Shown here piece by piece: positions 42,019 through 50,624 of a DNA stretch of 64,000 nucleotides. This DNA comes from Actinopolyspora biskrensis (GTDB lineage Bacteria > Actinomycetota > Actinomycetes > Mycobacteriales > Pseudonocardiaceae): the NCBI RefSeq assembly GCF_013408175.1, contig NZ_JACBYW010000001.1, forward strand, positions 1,240,001 to 1,304,000. The letters run 5' to 3'. Within the stretch, counting starts at the first letter, position 1; every line of letters begins with the position of its first letter. The position numbers and the translations under genes were made by a program. The notes under the pieces are model-generated. The model was not told where the DNA came from, made no database searches, and saw nothing but the letters and a program-made list of their open reading frames with translations.

Positions 42019-43113
42019 GTGGCCGACCGAAGTTCTTCCGGACGTTTTCGCCCCCGGCGGGCCAAGATCCGTTCCTGGCGCAGGAAGCTGGCCGACGAGC
42101 AGGCGGAGTCGACCGTCTACCGTGAACTGGCCGCCCGCAGGCAGGGGGAGGAAAGGGAGATCCTGCTGGAACTGGCCGATGCCGAGCAGCGCCACGCCGA
42201 CCACTGGAGAAAACTGCTCGGCCCGGAGGCGGAAAGACCGTGCGGGGCCACTTTGCGCATGCGGTCGCTGGCCTTTCTCGCCCGCAGGTTCGGGTGGATT
42301 TTCGTGCTGGCTCTCGTTCAACGTGCCGAAGCGCGCTCGGATTACGATTCCGCTGAGGACGCCACCGCTTCGATGGCCGCGGACGAGCGAATCCACGGCG
42401 AGGTGGTCCGCGGGCTGGCCGCTCGGGGGCGTGCCCGGATGTCCGGGACGCTGCGGGCCGCGGTGTTCGGGATCAACGACGGTTTGGTGAGCAACTTCGC
42501 GCTCGTGCTCGGTGTGATCGGGGGCGGAGCCGGCACCGGGGTGGTGCTGCTGGCCGGGTTGTCCGGACTGCTGGCCGGTGCGCTGTCCATGGCGGCGGGC
42601 GAGTACGTCTCGGTGAGCTCGCAGCGCGAGTTGCTCGCCGCCGCCGAGCCGGACGAGCGGGCGCACAGGTCGGTGCCGTACCTCGATGTGGACGCCAACG
42701 AGCTCGCCCTGGTGTACCGGGCTCGCGGGCTGTCGGCCGAGGAGGCGCGGGAACGCGCCGATGCCGTGCTCCGGCGCGCCCCCACCGCCGCTTTCCCCGC
42801 GGGCGCGGCCGGAGCTGGGGAGGGGGAGGTCGTCGGAAGCGCGGTCGGGGCGGCCACGTCGAGCTTCCTCGCCTTCGGCATCGGAGCCCTGCTGCCGGTC
42901 GCCCCGTTCCTCGCGGGGGCGAGCGGGGCGACCGCGGTGGTCGTGGCCGGGCTGCTGAGCGGGCTCGCCCTGCTGGGGACGGGCTCCACCGTGGGGGTGC
43001 TGTCCGGGGGGTACCCGCTGCCGCGTGCCGCACGCCAGTTGGCCATCGGAGCGACCGCCGCGTTGCTGACCTACCTGCTGGGGGTGCTGTTCGGAGTGTC
43101 GGGGTCGGGCTGA
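42019..43113 (+). CDS. VIT1/CCC1 metal transporter with N-terminal ferritin-like domain
   Basis: This 364-residue protein has two parts. The first 130 residues form a rubrerythrin-like four-helix domain with ExxH repeats (LADAEQRHADHW, DERIHGEVV), which can bind Fe/Mn. The rest is a five-helix VIT1 domain with AAVFGINDGLVSNFALVLGV and AAGEYVSVSSQREL. This is the MbfA architecture, which exports iron (or Mn) across the membrane. GTG 42019 preceded by CGGAG is chosen. It is divergent from the MetE-like gene. Confidence 0.92.
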   Translation: MADRSSSGRFRPRRAKIRSWRRKLADEQAESTVYRELAARRQGEEREILLELADAEQRHADHWRKLLGPEAERPCGATLRMRSLAFLARRFGWIFVLALVQRAEARSDYDSAEDATASMAADERIHGEVVRGLAARGRARMSGTLRAAVFGINDGLVSNFALVLGVIGGGAGTGVVLLAGLSGLLAGALSMAAGEYVSVSSQRELLAAAEPDERAHRSVPYLDVDANELALVYRARGLSAEEARERADAVLRRAPTAAFPAGAAGAGEGEVVGSAVGAATSSFLAFGIGALLPVAPFLAGASGATAVVVAGLLSGLALLGTGSTVGVLSGGYPLPRAARQLAIGATAALLTYLLGVLFGVSGSG

Positions 43114-43129
43114 GCACTCCGACCGGACG

Positions 43130-43146
43130 GACTTCCGGCGGAAGTC
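43130..43146. terminator. Short hairpin between VIT1 and the hydroxylase operon
   Basis: A 7-bp stem GACTTCC (43130-43136) and GGAAGTC (43140-43146) with a 3-nt loop between convergent genes. It is shorter than the other terminators here. Confidence 0.45.
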
Positions 43147-43148
43147 GT

Positions 43149-45233
43149 TCAGCTGATCAGCTTGTCCGGGGTGATCGGGAGTTGCCGGACGCGGACACCG
43201 GTGGCGTGCTGGACGGCGTTGGCGACGGCCGCAGCCGTGCCGACGATGCCGATCTCGCCGATCCCCTTGGAGCCCATGGGGTTGACGTGCGGGTCCTGCT
43301 CGTCCAACCAGGTGATCTCGATCGCTCCGACGTCCGCGTTCGTCGCGATGTGGTACTCGGCGAGGTCCTGGTTGACCACGTGACCCAGCTCGTGGTCGAG
43401 GACCGCTTCCTCGTGCAGCGCCATCGAAAGTCCCATGGTCATGCCACCGAGGAACTGGGAACGCGCGGTGCGGGGGTTGATGACGCGTCCGACGGCGAAC
43501 ACCCCGAGCATGCGCGGCACCCGAACCTCCCCGGTGTCGGCGTGGACACGCACCTCGGCGAACTGGGCCCCGTAGGCGTGCATCGCGAATCGGCCGGACT
43601 CGGGATTGCTCGTGGTCTCTCCCTCGGCGCTCGCCCCCGGAAGCGGGGCGGACCCGTGCTCGGCGCGCAGCTTTCCGGCGGCCTCGTGGATGGCGGTTCC
43701 CCAGCAGGTGGTTCCGCTGGAACCGCCTGCGACGTTGGCGTACGGCAGAGCCGTGTCGGCGATGCGCAGGTCGATGGCCGACACCTCGGTTCCCAGGGCG
43801 TCGGCAGCTATCTGGGTGAGAGCCGTGCGGGCCCCCGTGCCGATGTCGACGGCCCCGATACTCACCCGGTACCTACCCGACCCCTCGGCCAGGACGAGTG
43901 CCCGCGAGCCCGGGGACCGGAACACCGGGTAGGTCGAGGCGGCCACACCCACTCCGGGGATCCATCCGGCCGCGTCGGGGGAGGAGCGAGCGGGTGCGTT
44001 CCGGTCGTACCAGCCGAACCCCTCCGCGCCGCGCCGGAGACAGGTGGCCAGGTTGTGGCTGGAGAAGGGCAGCCCGGTCTCCGGGTCCTCGGACGGCTCG
44101 TTGCGGATGCGGAACTCCACCGGATCCTGCCCGCACTCCCGCGCCATCTCGTCCACGGCCGACTCGAGCGCGAACATGCCGGGACACTCCCCCGGGGCAC
44201 GCATCCAGGACGGAACGGGGACGTCGAGTGCCGCCAGGCGGTGGGTGGTGCGCCTGTTCGCGGCCCGGTACATGTTCCTGGTGGGCACGGCGGTCTGCTC
44301 GGCGAACTCCTTGATGCGGGAAGTGTGTTCGACCACGTCGTGGGTGATCGCGGTGAGTTCGCCGGAACGCGTGGCCCCCAGGCGGATCCGCTGGATCGTG
44401 GGGGTGCGATGACCCGCGACGGTGAATATCTGTTGGCGCGTCACCGCGAACTTCACCGGAGTGCCGGGCACGGACCTGGCGGCCAGCGCGGCGAGCACGA
44501 CGTTGGCGTGGGGCAATCCCTTGGAACCGAAACCGCCGCCGACGTGCGGTGCCTGCACACGTACCCGGTCGGTGGGGAGCCCGAACAGCGGAGCCAGTGT
44601 CGCGCGCACCGAGTGCGCTCCCTGCGTCGAGTCGTACAGCGACAACTCCCCGCCGTCCCAGTGCGCCACGGTCGCGTGCGGTTCCATGGGGTTGTTGTGC
44701 TCCATGGGAGTGCGATAGGTCCTGTCGATGAAGTACGCGGCCTCCTCGAACGCGGAGTCGGTGTCCCCCTGCTCGGTGTCGGTCCCGAATCTCGGATTGA
44801 CGACCTCGGGCGCGTAGAGGTCCGCACGGTCGCCCTCGAGCGCGACGTCGGGCGGGCTCGCGGCGCAGCTCACCCGGACCAGGCTCGCCGCGTGCCGGGC
44901 GTTTTCCGGTGTGGTGGCCAGCACCGCCCCGACGTACTGCCCCCGGAACGCCACTTCCCGGGACTGGAGCACAGCCAGTTCCCGGTCCCGGGTGTCGAGC
45001 TGTTCCACCTGTCCGGCCAGGAGGATCGCGCGCACTCCCCCGACGGCTTCGGCGGCCGAGGTGTCCATCTCGGTGACACGCCCCCTGGCCACGGGGGCTC
45101 GCAACGGATGCAGGTACACGGCCCCCTCCGTGAGCTGCTCGAACGCGTACGGTGCGTTTCCGGTGACCTTGGCCTGCCCGTCCAGCCGTTCGACGGGTGA
45201 ACCGACCGCTCCGGAGCCGACGTCCTGTGTCAA
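43149..45233 (-). CDS. Molybdopterin subunit of a PaoC-like aldehyde/xanthine oxidoreductase
   Basis: This 694-residue catalytic subunit binds the molybdenum cofactor. Features in order: SPVERLDGQAKVTGNAPYAF, PHVGGGFGSKG (cofactor loop), RAPGECPG and, near the C-terminus, GSKGIGEIGIVG, whose GE supplies the active-site Glu. The start is TTG 45233, which overlaps the FAD-subunit stop (TTGA) with GGAGG 7 bases upstream. The trio resembles E. coli PaoABC, which oxidises aromatic aldehydes, but a purine or other heterocycle substrate is possible. Confidence 0.9.
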   Translation of the reverse strand: MTQDVGSGAVGSPVERLDGQAKVTGNAPYAFEQLTEGAVYLHPLRAPVARGRVTEMDTSAAEAVGGVRAILLAGQVEQLDTRDRELAVLQSREVAFRGQYVGAVLATTPENARHAASLVRVSCAASPPDVALEGDRADLYAPEVVNPRFGTDTEQGDTDSAFEEAAYFIDRTYRTPMEHNNPMEPHATVAHWDGGELSLYDSTQGAHSVRATLAPLFGLPTDRVRVQAPHVGGGFGSKGLPHANVVLAALAARSVPGTPVKFAVTRQQIFTVAGHRTPTIQRIRLGATRSGELTAITHDVVEHTSRIKEFAEQTAVPTRNMYRAANRRTTHRLAALDVPVPSWMRAPGECPGMFALESAVDEMARECGQDPVEFRIRNEPSEDPETGLPFSSHNLATCLRRGAEGFGWYDRNAPARSSPDAAGWIPGVGVAASTYPVFRSPGSRALVLAEGSGRYRVSIGAVDIGTGARTALTQIAADALGTEVSAIDLRIADTALPYANVAGGSSGTTCWGTAIHEAAGKLRAEHGSAPLPGASAEGETTSNPESGRFAMHAYGAQFAEVRVHADTGEVRVPRMLGVFAVGRVINPRTARSQFLGGMTMGLSMALHEEAVLDHELGHVVNQDLAEYHIATNADVGAIEITWLDEQDPHVNPMGSKGIGEIGIVGTAAAVANAVQHATGVRVRQLPITPDKLIS

Positions 45234-46222
45234 CGGAGGACCTCCGTGGTCAGATCGCGCAGCACGGCGCCGAGCGTGTTGCGCGCCAGTGGGATCTTGA
45301 AGGCGTTGTCCGCCAGTGGTCGTGCGACGCTTAGTTCGGCCTCCGCCGCTTCCCGGAAGGTGGCCTCTTCCGGGATGGCCCCGCGAAGCCTTTCCTCGGC
45401 CGTCCCGGCCCGCCACGGCTTGTGTGCGAGCCCTCCGAAGGCGAGGCGCACATCGTCGATCACACCGTTGGCGACGCGGAGGACTGCCGCCACGGAAACG
45501 AGCGCGAACGCGTAGGAGGCCCGCTCGCGCACTTTGCGGTAGGCGGTGTACGTGCCCTCGGGCAGGGGCGGGAGGTCGACGGCGGTGATCAGTTCTCCCC
45601 GTTCCAGCACCGTGTCCCGGTGTGGCTGCTCCCCGGGAAGGCGGTGCAGTTCGGTGACGGGGATCGTGCGCTCGTCCCGGCTGCTTCGCACGTGGACGGT
45701 TCCGTCGAGAGCCGCCATGGCCACGGCCATGTCCGAGGGGTGGGTGGCCACGCAGGAATCCGAGGCCCCCAGCACGGCGTGGTTCTTGTTGTGCCCGTGC
45801 AGCGCCGAGCAGCCTGTTCCGGGGGAGCGCTTGTTGCACGGGGTGGTGACCTCCTGGAAGTACGGGCAGCGTGTTCGCTGCAGCAGGTTCCCGCCTGTCG
45901 TGGCCCTGTTGCGCAACTGGGCCGAGGCCCCGGACAGCAGTGCCAGGCTGAGGGCTCTGTAGCGTTCCCGCACCGGAGGGGAGGCCGCGAGGTCGCTGTT
46001 GCGTACCGTCGCTCCGATGCGGAGTCCGCCGTCGGGGGTGCTCTCGATGGTGTCGAGCGGCAGAGCCGTCACGTCGACGAGTTCCTCCGGGGCGGTTATC
46101 CCCAGTTTCAGGTGGTCGACGAGGTTGGTGCCGCCGGCGAGGAACACGGCTCGCGGAGCCTCCTCGACAGCCGCGACCGCGGAATCGGTGTCCTCGGCAC
46201 GCCGGTATTCGAAGGGAATCAT
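45230..46222 (-). CDS. FAD subunit with [4Fe-4S] site (PaoB-like)
   Basis: This 330-residue FAD-binding subunit has the flavin loop FLAGGTNLVDHLKLG and RNRATTGGNLLQ. Between the two lies the Cys-rich insert TRCPYFQEVTTPCNKRSPGT followed by GCSA, the extra [4Fe-4S] cluster site seen in PaoB but not in xanthine dehydrogenase. ATG at 46222. It overlaps the neighbours by 4 bases on both sides. Confidence 0.92.
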   Translation of the reverse strand: MIPFEYRRAEDTDSAVAAVEEAPRAVFLAGGTNLVDHLKLGITAPEELVDVTALPLDTIESTPDGGLRIGATVRNSDLAASPPVRERYRALSLALLSGASAQLRNRATTGGNLLQRTRCPYFQEVTTPCNKRSPGTGCSALHGHNKNHAVLGASDSCVATHPSDMAVAMAALDGTVHVRSSRDERTIPVTELHRLPGEQPHRDTVLERGELITAVDLPPLPEGTYTAYRKVRERASYAFALVSVAAVLRVANGVIDDVRLAFGGLAHKPWRAGTAEERLRGAIPEEATFREAAEAELSVARPLADNAFKIPLARNTLGAVLRDLTTEVLR

Positions 46223-46722
46223 CGTATCGCCTCGCGCAGCGCCGCGACGATGTTGGGATAGGCGCCGCAGCGGCACAGGTTTCCGCTCATCCGCTCCCGG
46301 ATCTCGTCCTCGGTCAGCTCGACGTTCTGCCGGGGATCCTCGGTCACGGCGCTCGGCCAGCCCGCCTTCGCCTCGTCCAGCATTCCCACCGCGGAACACG
46401 CCTGTCCCGGCGTGCAGTATCCGCACTGCAGACCGTCGTGCTCGAGCAGGGCGCGCTGCACCGGATGAGGACTCCCCGAACCACCGAGCCCGTCGGCCGT
46501 GGTCACTTCCGAACGGTCGCAGGTCACGGCAAGGACCAGGCATGCCAGCACTCGACGTCCGTCGAGCAGCACCGTGCAGGCTCCGCACTGCCCGTGGTCG
46601 CAGCCCTTCTTCGACGCGGTCACCGCGAGTTGTTCGCGGAGCGCGTCGAGCAGCGTCGTGCGCGTGTCCACGGACAGCTTCCGGGCCGTGCCGTCCACGT
46701 GCAGCGTCACAGGACGTTCCAT
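46219..46722 (-). CDS. [2Fe-2S] subunit (PaoA-like)
   Basis: This 167-residue iron-sulfur subunit has two clusters: GCDHGQCGACTVLLDG with LAC (plant-ferredoxin type) and QCGYCTPGQACS with GNLCRCGAYPNI (alpha-helical type). It passes electrons from the molybdenum centre to FAD. No signal peptide is present, unlike periplasmic PaoA, so the enzyme is probably cytosolic. ATG at 46722; first gene of the operon. Confidence 0.94.
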   Translation of the reverse strand: MERPVTLHVDGTARKLSVDTRTTLLDALREQLAVTASKKGCDHGQCGACTVLLDGRRVLACLVLAVTCDRSEVTTADGLGGSGSPHPVQRALLEHDGLQCGYCTPGQACSAVGMLDEAKAGWPSAVTEDPRQNVELTEDEIRERMSGNLCRCGAYPNIVAALREAIR

Positions 46723-46784
46723 CGCGCCCCCGCTGTTGCTCGTCGGAAGGCGGCCCGGTGTTCGTACCGGGCCGCGGCTTCGGG

Positions 46785-47240
46785 TCAGCTCTCGGAGAGG
46801 GTCTCGACGAGGTCACCCATGCGGGCTTCGGGGAGGTTCATAGCGAGGTCGGCGATGGCGACTATCCCCACGAGCCGCTGCTGGTCGATCACGGGCAGTC
46901 GCCGGATCCGGTGGGCGCTCATGAGCCGCAGCGCCTCGTCCACGGAGTCGTCGGCCCCGACCGTGACGGCTTCCCCCTGGTTCAGATCCCCGGCTGGGAA
47001 GGTTCCCGCGTCCCTGCCCTCGGCGACGACCTTGATGACGAGGTCGCGGTCGGTGATCATTCCCTTGACCTTGTTGTCGTCCTTGCCGCAGATGGGCAGT
47101 GCTCCCACGCCGTGGCGGGCCATCAGTCGGGCGGCGTCGGCCGCTGTCTCGTCCGTCCGGACGCACGCGGGGCTCGAGTGCATGACATCTCGGGCGGTGC
47201 CGGTCTCTTGGGCGGTGCCGGTCTTTCGGGCAGTGCTCAT
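46785..47240 (-). CDS. CBS-pair protein
   Basis: This 151-residue protein has two CBS motifs (about 17-75 and 85-145) forming one Bateman module: RDVMHSSPACVRTDETAADA, ALPICGKDDNKVKGMITDRD, and RRLPVIDQQRLVGIVAIADL. Such stand-alone modules bind adenine nucleotides or SAM and often respond to stress or redox. ATG at 47240. Confidence 0.9.
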   Translation of the reverse strand: MSTARKTGTAQETGTARDVMHSSPACVRTDETAADAARLMARHGVGALPICGKDDNKVKGMITDRDLVIKVVAEGRDAGTFPAGDLNQGEAVTVGADDSVDEALRLMSAHRIRRLPVIDQQRLVGIVAIADLAMNLPEARMGDLVETLSES

Positions 47241-47341
47241 GAATTGCCTCCCTTGCCGGGGCGTGGTTCACGCGTTCGAAGGGCGCCTCGTGCGAGGTGC
47301 CGATGTCGTCCGGCCGAACCGAGCCGTGCACTCGGAACGGC

Positions 47342-47539
47342 CTAGCCTGATACCTCCGTGGGCGGAGGAGCGGTCCGCGTGGCACCGGACGGAAACGGCT
47401 CCTTTCCGCGTGGTGCCGCCTCCAGCCAGATCGTTTCCAGCTCGGGGCTCTGCCCGAGACCGTCGTCGGGCAGCTGACGCGGATCGGCTATGTCGGTGCT
47501 GTCCCAGGATTGTCGGGGGATCGTTCGAGTCTCGTGCAT
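47342..47539 (-). CDS. Hypothetical small protein
   Basis: A 65-residue protein starting MHETRTIPRQSWDSTDIADP, hydrophilic and Pro-rich, with no motif I recognise. A strong ribosome-binding site GGGAGG is 6 bases before the ATG, which supports expression. It lies between the CBS gene and a small membrane protein. Confidence 0.55.
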   Translation of the reverse strand: MHETRTIPRQSWDSTDIADPRQLPDDGLGQSPELETIWLEAAPRGKEPFPSGATRTAPPPTEVSG

Positions 47540-47643
47540 GAGAACCTCCCGAAACCGGGGGACGGGGTGGATCGGATGTCCGCCCGTACCAAACGAGTTT
47601 CCCCGTGGCGGGAGTGCGAAACATCCCGCCCGCTTCGGGAGCT

Positions 47644-47937
47644 TCAGCCCGGCTCCCCACGACGTTTGCGGTGCGCCACCCACGCGAAGTCGATCACCGC
47701 GATGACACCGAGCGCGATGAGCAGCCAACCGAACCAAGCCAGCGGCGGCAGGTAGCCGACCAGCAGCGCCCCCGACACGAGGCAGAAGAGCATCCCGAAA
47801 CCGGCCAGCCACAGTCGCAGGGTCAGCGCGCTCAACGCGGGGGGAGCCCCGGTCACCCGCCCCAGGAAATCGTGGTAGCCGGGGAGCCCTTTCTCGTAGC
47901 GGGTCCTGTCCCCGTTCTCCTCCGTGCCGTCGTTCAT
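47644..47937 (-). CDS. Small membrane protein, DUF6343-like
   Basis: This 97-residue protein has two membrane helices in the C-terminal half (LRLWLAGFGMLFCLVSGALL and LAWFGWLLIALGVIAVIDFA) and a basic tail, with SALTLRLWLAGFG resembling the DUF6343 start. Unknown function. ATG at 47937; 106 bases before the next downstream gene in the same direction. Confidence 0.6.
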   Translation of the reverse strand: MNDGTEENGDRTRYEKGLPGYHDFLGRVTGAPPALSALTLRLWLAGFGMLFCLVSGALLVGYLPPLAWFGWLLIALGVIAVIDFAWVAHRKRRGEPG

Positions 47938-48002
47938 CGCTTTCTCCAATTGGCGGAGAACCCCGGCGTTCGTTCCGGGGAGAAGCCGTCGGTGTCCCCG
48001 GG

Positions 48003-48917
48003 TCAGGTGGACGGGACGAGATCGTCGAGGAGTCGGCGCGGGCGCTCGAGCGAGCGGGCCCTGTTGCCGATGCTCGACCACTCGTCGCCGTGCTCGTCGA
48101 GGCGTTGCTGCACGTCGTGGATGGTGAAGCCCCACGGTTCGACCCGGTCCAGCTCCTGCCAGGAGATCGGTGTCGCCACCGGAGCCGTTTTCCTGGCACG
48201 CACCGCGTACGGGGTCACGGTCGTCTGCGCATAGGCGTTGCGCAGGTAGTCCACGAAAACGCGGCCGCTTCGGTCGGTTTTGCGCTGCTCGACGGTCAGC
48301 GTCCGCGGTTCGCGTTCGGCCAGCACCGTCGCGGCATCCCGCGCGAAATCGCGCACCTGGTCGAAGGTCTGCTCCCGGCGCAGCGGGACGAGCACGTGGA
48401 AGCCGCGCGAGCCCGTGGTCATGACGAAGGGGGTCAACCCGAGCTCCTCCAGCAGGTCTCCGGCGCTGCGTGCGGCGGAGCGCAGGGTTCGCAGGTCGTT
48501 TCCGGACGGGTCGAGGTCGAGGATCATCCTGTCCGGCCGTTGGAGGTCGTCGACGCGGGAGAGCCACACGTGCGGAGTCAGACACGCCTGATCTGCGAGG
48601 TGGATCAGGGCGGCCGGTTCCGCGCAGATCATGTGGACGGTCTCGCCGCCCTCCTTCTTGGGAACGGGTGCGCGCTCTATCCACTTGGGGGTGTGCGCGG
48701 GCACGTTCTTCTGGAAGATGCGCTGGCCCTCGATCCCGTCCGGGTACCGCTCGGCCGCCAGCGGGCGTTCGTCCGTGTAGCGGACGACGGTGGATCCGAC
48801 CCGGCGGTAGTACTCGGCGATGTCCCCCTTGGTGATTCCGTCCTGCGGGTACAGGACCTTGTCCGCCCTGGAGACCTCCACCGAGCGCCCCGAGCTCCGC
48901 AGGGTTTTCTCGTTCAT
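48003..48917 (-). CDS. LigD-type polymerase/primase domain protein
   Basis: This 304-residue protein is the archaeo-eukaryotic primase-like polymerase part of bacterial LigD: RADKVLYPQDGITKGDIAEY at the N-terminus, the metal motif DLDPSGND, TTGSRGFHV and VDYLRNAYAQT. It adds nucleotides, preferably ribonucleotides, at broken ends during non-homologous end joining. ATG at 48917 overlaps the ligase stop by 4 bases (ATGA). Ku is not in this window. Confidence 0.93.
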   Translation of the reverse strand: MNEKTLRSSGRSVEVSRADKVLYPQDGITKGDIAEYYRRVGSTVVRYTDERPLAAERYPDGIEGQRIFQKNVPAHTPKWIERAPVPKKEGGETVHMICAEPAALIHLADQACLTPHVWLSRVDDLQRPDRMILDLDPSGNDLRTLRSAARSAGDLLEELGLTPFVMTTGSRGFHVLVPLRREQTFDQVRDFARDAATVLAEREPRTLTVEQRKTDRSGRVFVDYLRNAYAQTTVTPYAVRARKTAPVATPISWQELDRVEPWGFTIHDVQQRLDEHGDEWSSIGNRARSLERPRRLLDDLVPST

Positions 48918-49912
48918 CGAAACTCCCGGGTCACATCGGACGGATCCTTGTCGCGGCGCAGCCCTCGGTAGGTGGGGTGGCGGAGTTTGCCGTCCCCGGT
49001 CCATTCGGTGAAGGCGATGCTGACGACCGTTCTCGGTTCGACCCAGTGCGCGCCGTGTTCGGCGACCTCCTCCGTGAACGGGCTGTCCGCACGCTCCAGC
49101 CGGTCGAGCTCCGCGCGGAGCTCACGCAGCGTGCGCTCCTCGAAACCGGTTCCCACTTTCCCGGCGTACGCGAATCGTCCGCCCTCGTGGTAACCGACCA
49201 GCAGGGCTCCCAGCGCGGGTCGGCTCCCGGTGGGGTCGGTGAAGCCCCCCACCACCAGTTCCTGGTCGTTCACGCACTTGAACTTCATCCAGGAACGCGA
49301 GCGGCCGGGGTGGTAGGCAGCGGTGGCGTCCTTGGCGAGGGTTCCTTCCCAGCCCGCCGCGCACGCCCCGCGGTGGTATCGCTGCCCGGAGCTGTTCTCG
49401 TACGGTGTCCAACGCAGCGGGTCGGTGAACTCCGCGGTCCGTGCCAACAGCTTCTTGCGCTCTCGCAACGGGACCCGTGTGGTGTCGTGCCCTGCCACGT
49501 GCAGGATGTCGAACAGGTAGCAGTACACGGCGACCTCCGAGTTCCGCACGTCCGCCGTGTTCTCGAGCTGCATCCGCGGCTGTAGGCGGGCGAAGCTCGT
49601 GGTGCTGCCGGAGAAGGCGACCACTTCACCGTCCAGCACGCAGTCGGGGCCGAGCTGTTCGGCCACCGCCTCGCGGATCTCCGGGTAGGTGTCGTCCAGC
49701 GGTTTGTCGTTGCGGGACAGTATCCGCACCCGGGAACCGTGTTTGACGATCAGGCAGCGTTGTCCGTCCATCTTCGGTTCGAACAGCCAGTCCGGGTGGT
49801 CGAACGGTTCGTGCACCAACGTCGCCAGAGTTGGTTCGGACCACTCGGGGCGGCCCCGCTTCCGCAGCAGCCCCACGGCCTCCGGGCTCAGCTCGTCGAA
49901 CAACGCGTTCAT
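48914..49912 (-). CDS. ATP-dependent DNA ligase (LigD ligase part)
   Basis: This 332-residue ATP ligase has the nucleotidyl-transferase motif EPKMDGQR (Lys adenylated), DGEVVAFSG, a motif-IV-like AGWEGTLAKD and MKFKC (motif V), followed by an OB-fold domain. It seals nicks during end joining. ATG at 49912; overlaps by 4 bases with the phosphoesterase and polymerase genes. The polymerase, ligase and phosphoesterase of fused LigD are here separate genes. Confidence 0.94.
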   Translation of the reverse strand: MNALFDELSPEAVGLLRKRGRPEWSEPTLATLVHEPFDHPDWLFEPKMDGQRCLIVKHGSRVRILSRNDKPLDDTYPEIREAVAEQLGPDCVLDGEVVAFSGSTTSFARLQPRMQLENTADVRNSEVAVYCYLFDILHVAGHDTTRVPLRERKKLLARTAEFTDPLRWTPYENSSGQRYHRGACAAGWEGTLAKDATAAYHPGRSRSWMKFKCVNDQELVVGGFTDPTGSRPALGALLVGYHEGGRFAYAGKVGTGFEERTLRELRAELDRLERADSPFTEEVAEHGAHWVEPRTVVSIAFTEWTGDGKLRHPTYRGLRRDKDPSDVTREFR

Positions 49913-50502
49913 CCGTTCTCCCCGCTGCGCCCGGCGATCGCGTTCAGGTCCCTGCCGCTGCGCACCGAGCGCGGCTGCTTCTTGAGCGGTTTGCGGCGCC
50001 GGTCGGCCCCCTCGTCGGACACCTTGATCAGCAACCATCGGCTGTCCGCGCGTTTTCCCATGCGAACCAGGGTGTAGCCGCCGCGGAGCTTGACCCCCTC
50101 CAGCCAGAGGTCGAGGCGTCCCTCCCGCAGCTGCCGCGCCGCGTCGGTCTCCCGCTCGGTGTTCAGCTCATAGGAGCCGTGGTCCCACACCAGCACCGTG
50201 CCCGCGCCGTACTCGCCCTCGGGGATGACTCCCTCGAACTCGGCGTAGTCCAGCGGGTGGTCCTCGGTCGGCACGGCCATCCTCTTGTCCGCCGGGTTGA
50301 CCGACGGCCCCTTCGGAAGGGCCCACGACTTCAGGGTTCCCTCGACTTCCAGCCGGAGGTCGTAGTGCAGCGTGCTGGCGTCGTGCTTCTGCACGACGAA
50401 GCGGCGTCCCCGTCCATTTCGGGGGTCACGCTGGTTTCCACGGGGTTCGGTGGTGGTGCCGAAGTCCCGCTTGCGGCGGTACGTTCCGAGCTCGTCCCCC
50501 AT
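49909..50502 (-). CDS. LigD-type 3'-phosphoesterase
   Basis: This 197-residue protein is the phosphoesterase part of LigD: FVVQKHDASTLHYDLRLEVE carries the His/Asp of the active site, HPLDYAEFEGVIPEGEYGAG follows, and LRGGYTLVRMGKR is late. It removes 3'-phosphates and single ribonucleotides from DNA ends. ATG at 50502; it leads the three-gene coupled row. Confidence 0.93.
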   Translation of the reverse strand: MGDELGTYRRKRDFGTTTEPRGNQRDPRNGRGRRFVVQKHDASTLHYDLRLEVEGTLKSWALPKGPSVNPADKRMAVPTEDHPLDYAEFEGVIPEGEYGAGTVLVWDHGSYELNTERETDAARQLREGRLDLWLEGVKLRGGYTLVRMGKRADSRWLLIKVSDEGADRRRKPLKKQPRSVRSGRDLNAIAGRSGENG

Positions 50503-50624
50503 ATCCGGGCTGTACCCGCCGGAGCGGTGGAGTGAAACTCCGGTACCCGTTTCGGGGGCCGTTCGCGATCCCGGGGCCCGATCCCACCGGACGGGGGCGT
50601 GGAACAGGGTTCGTGAAACAGGGG

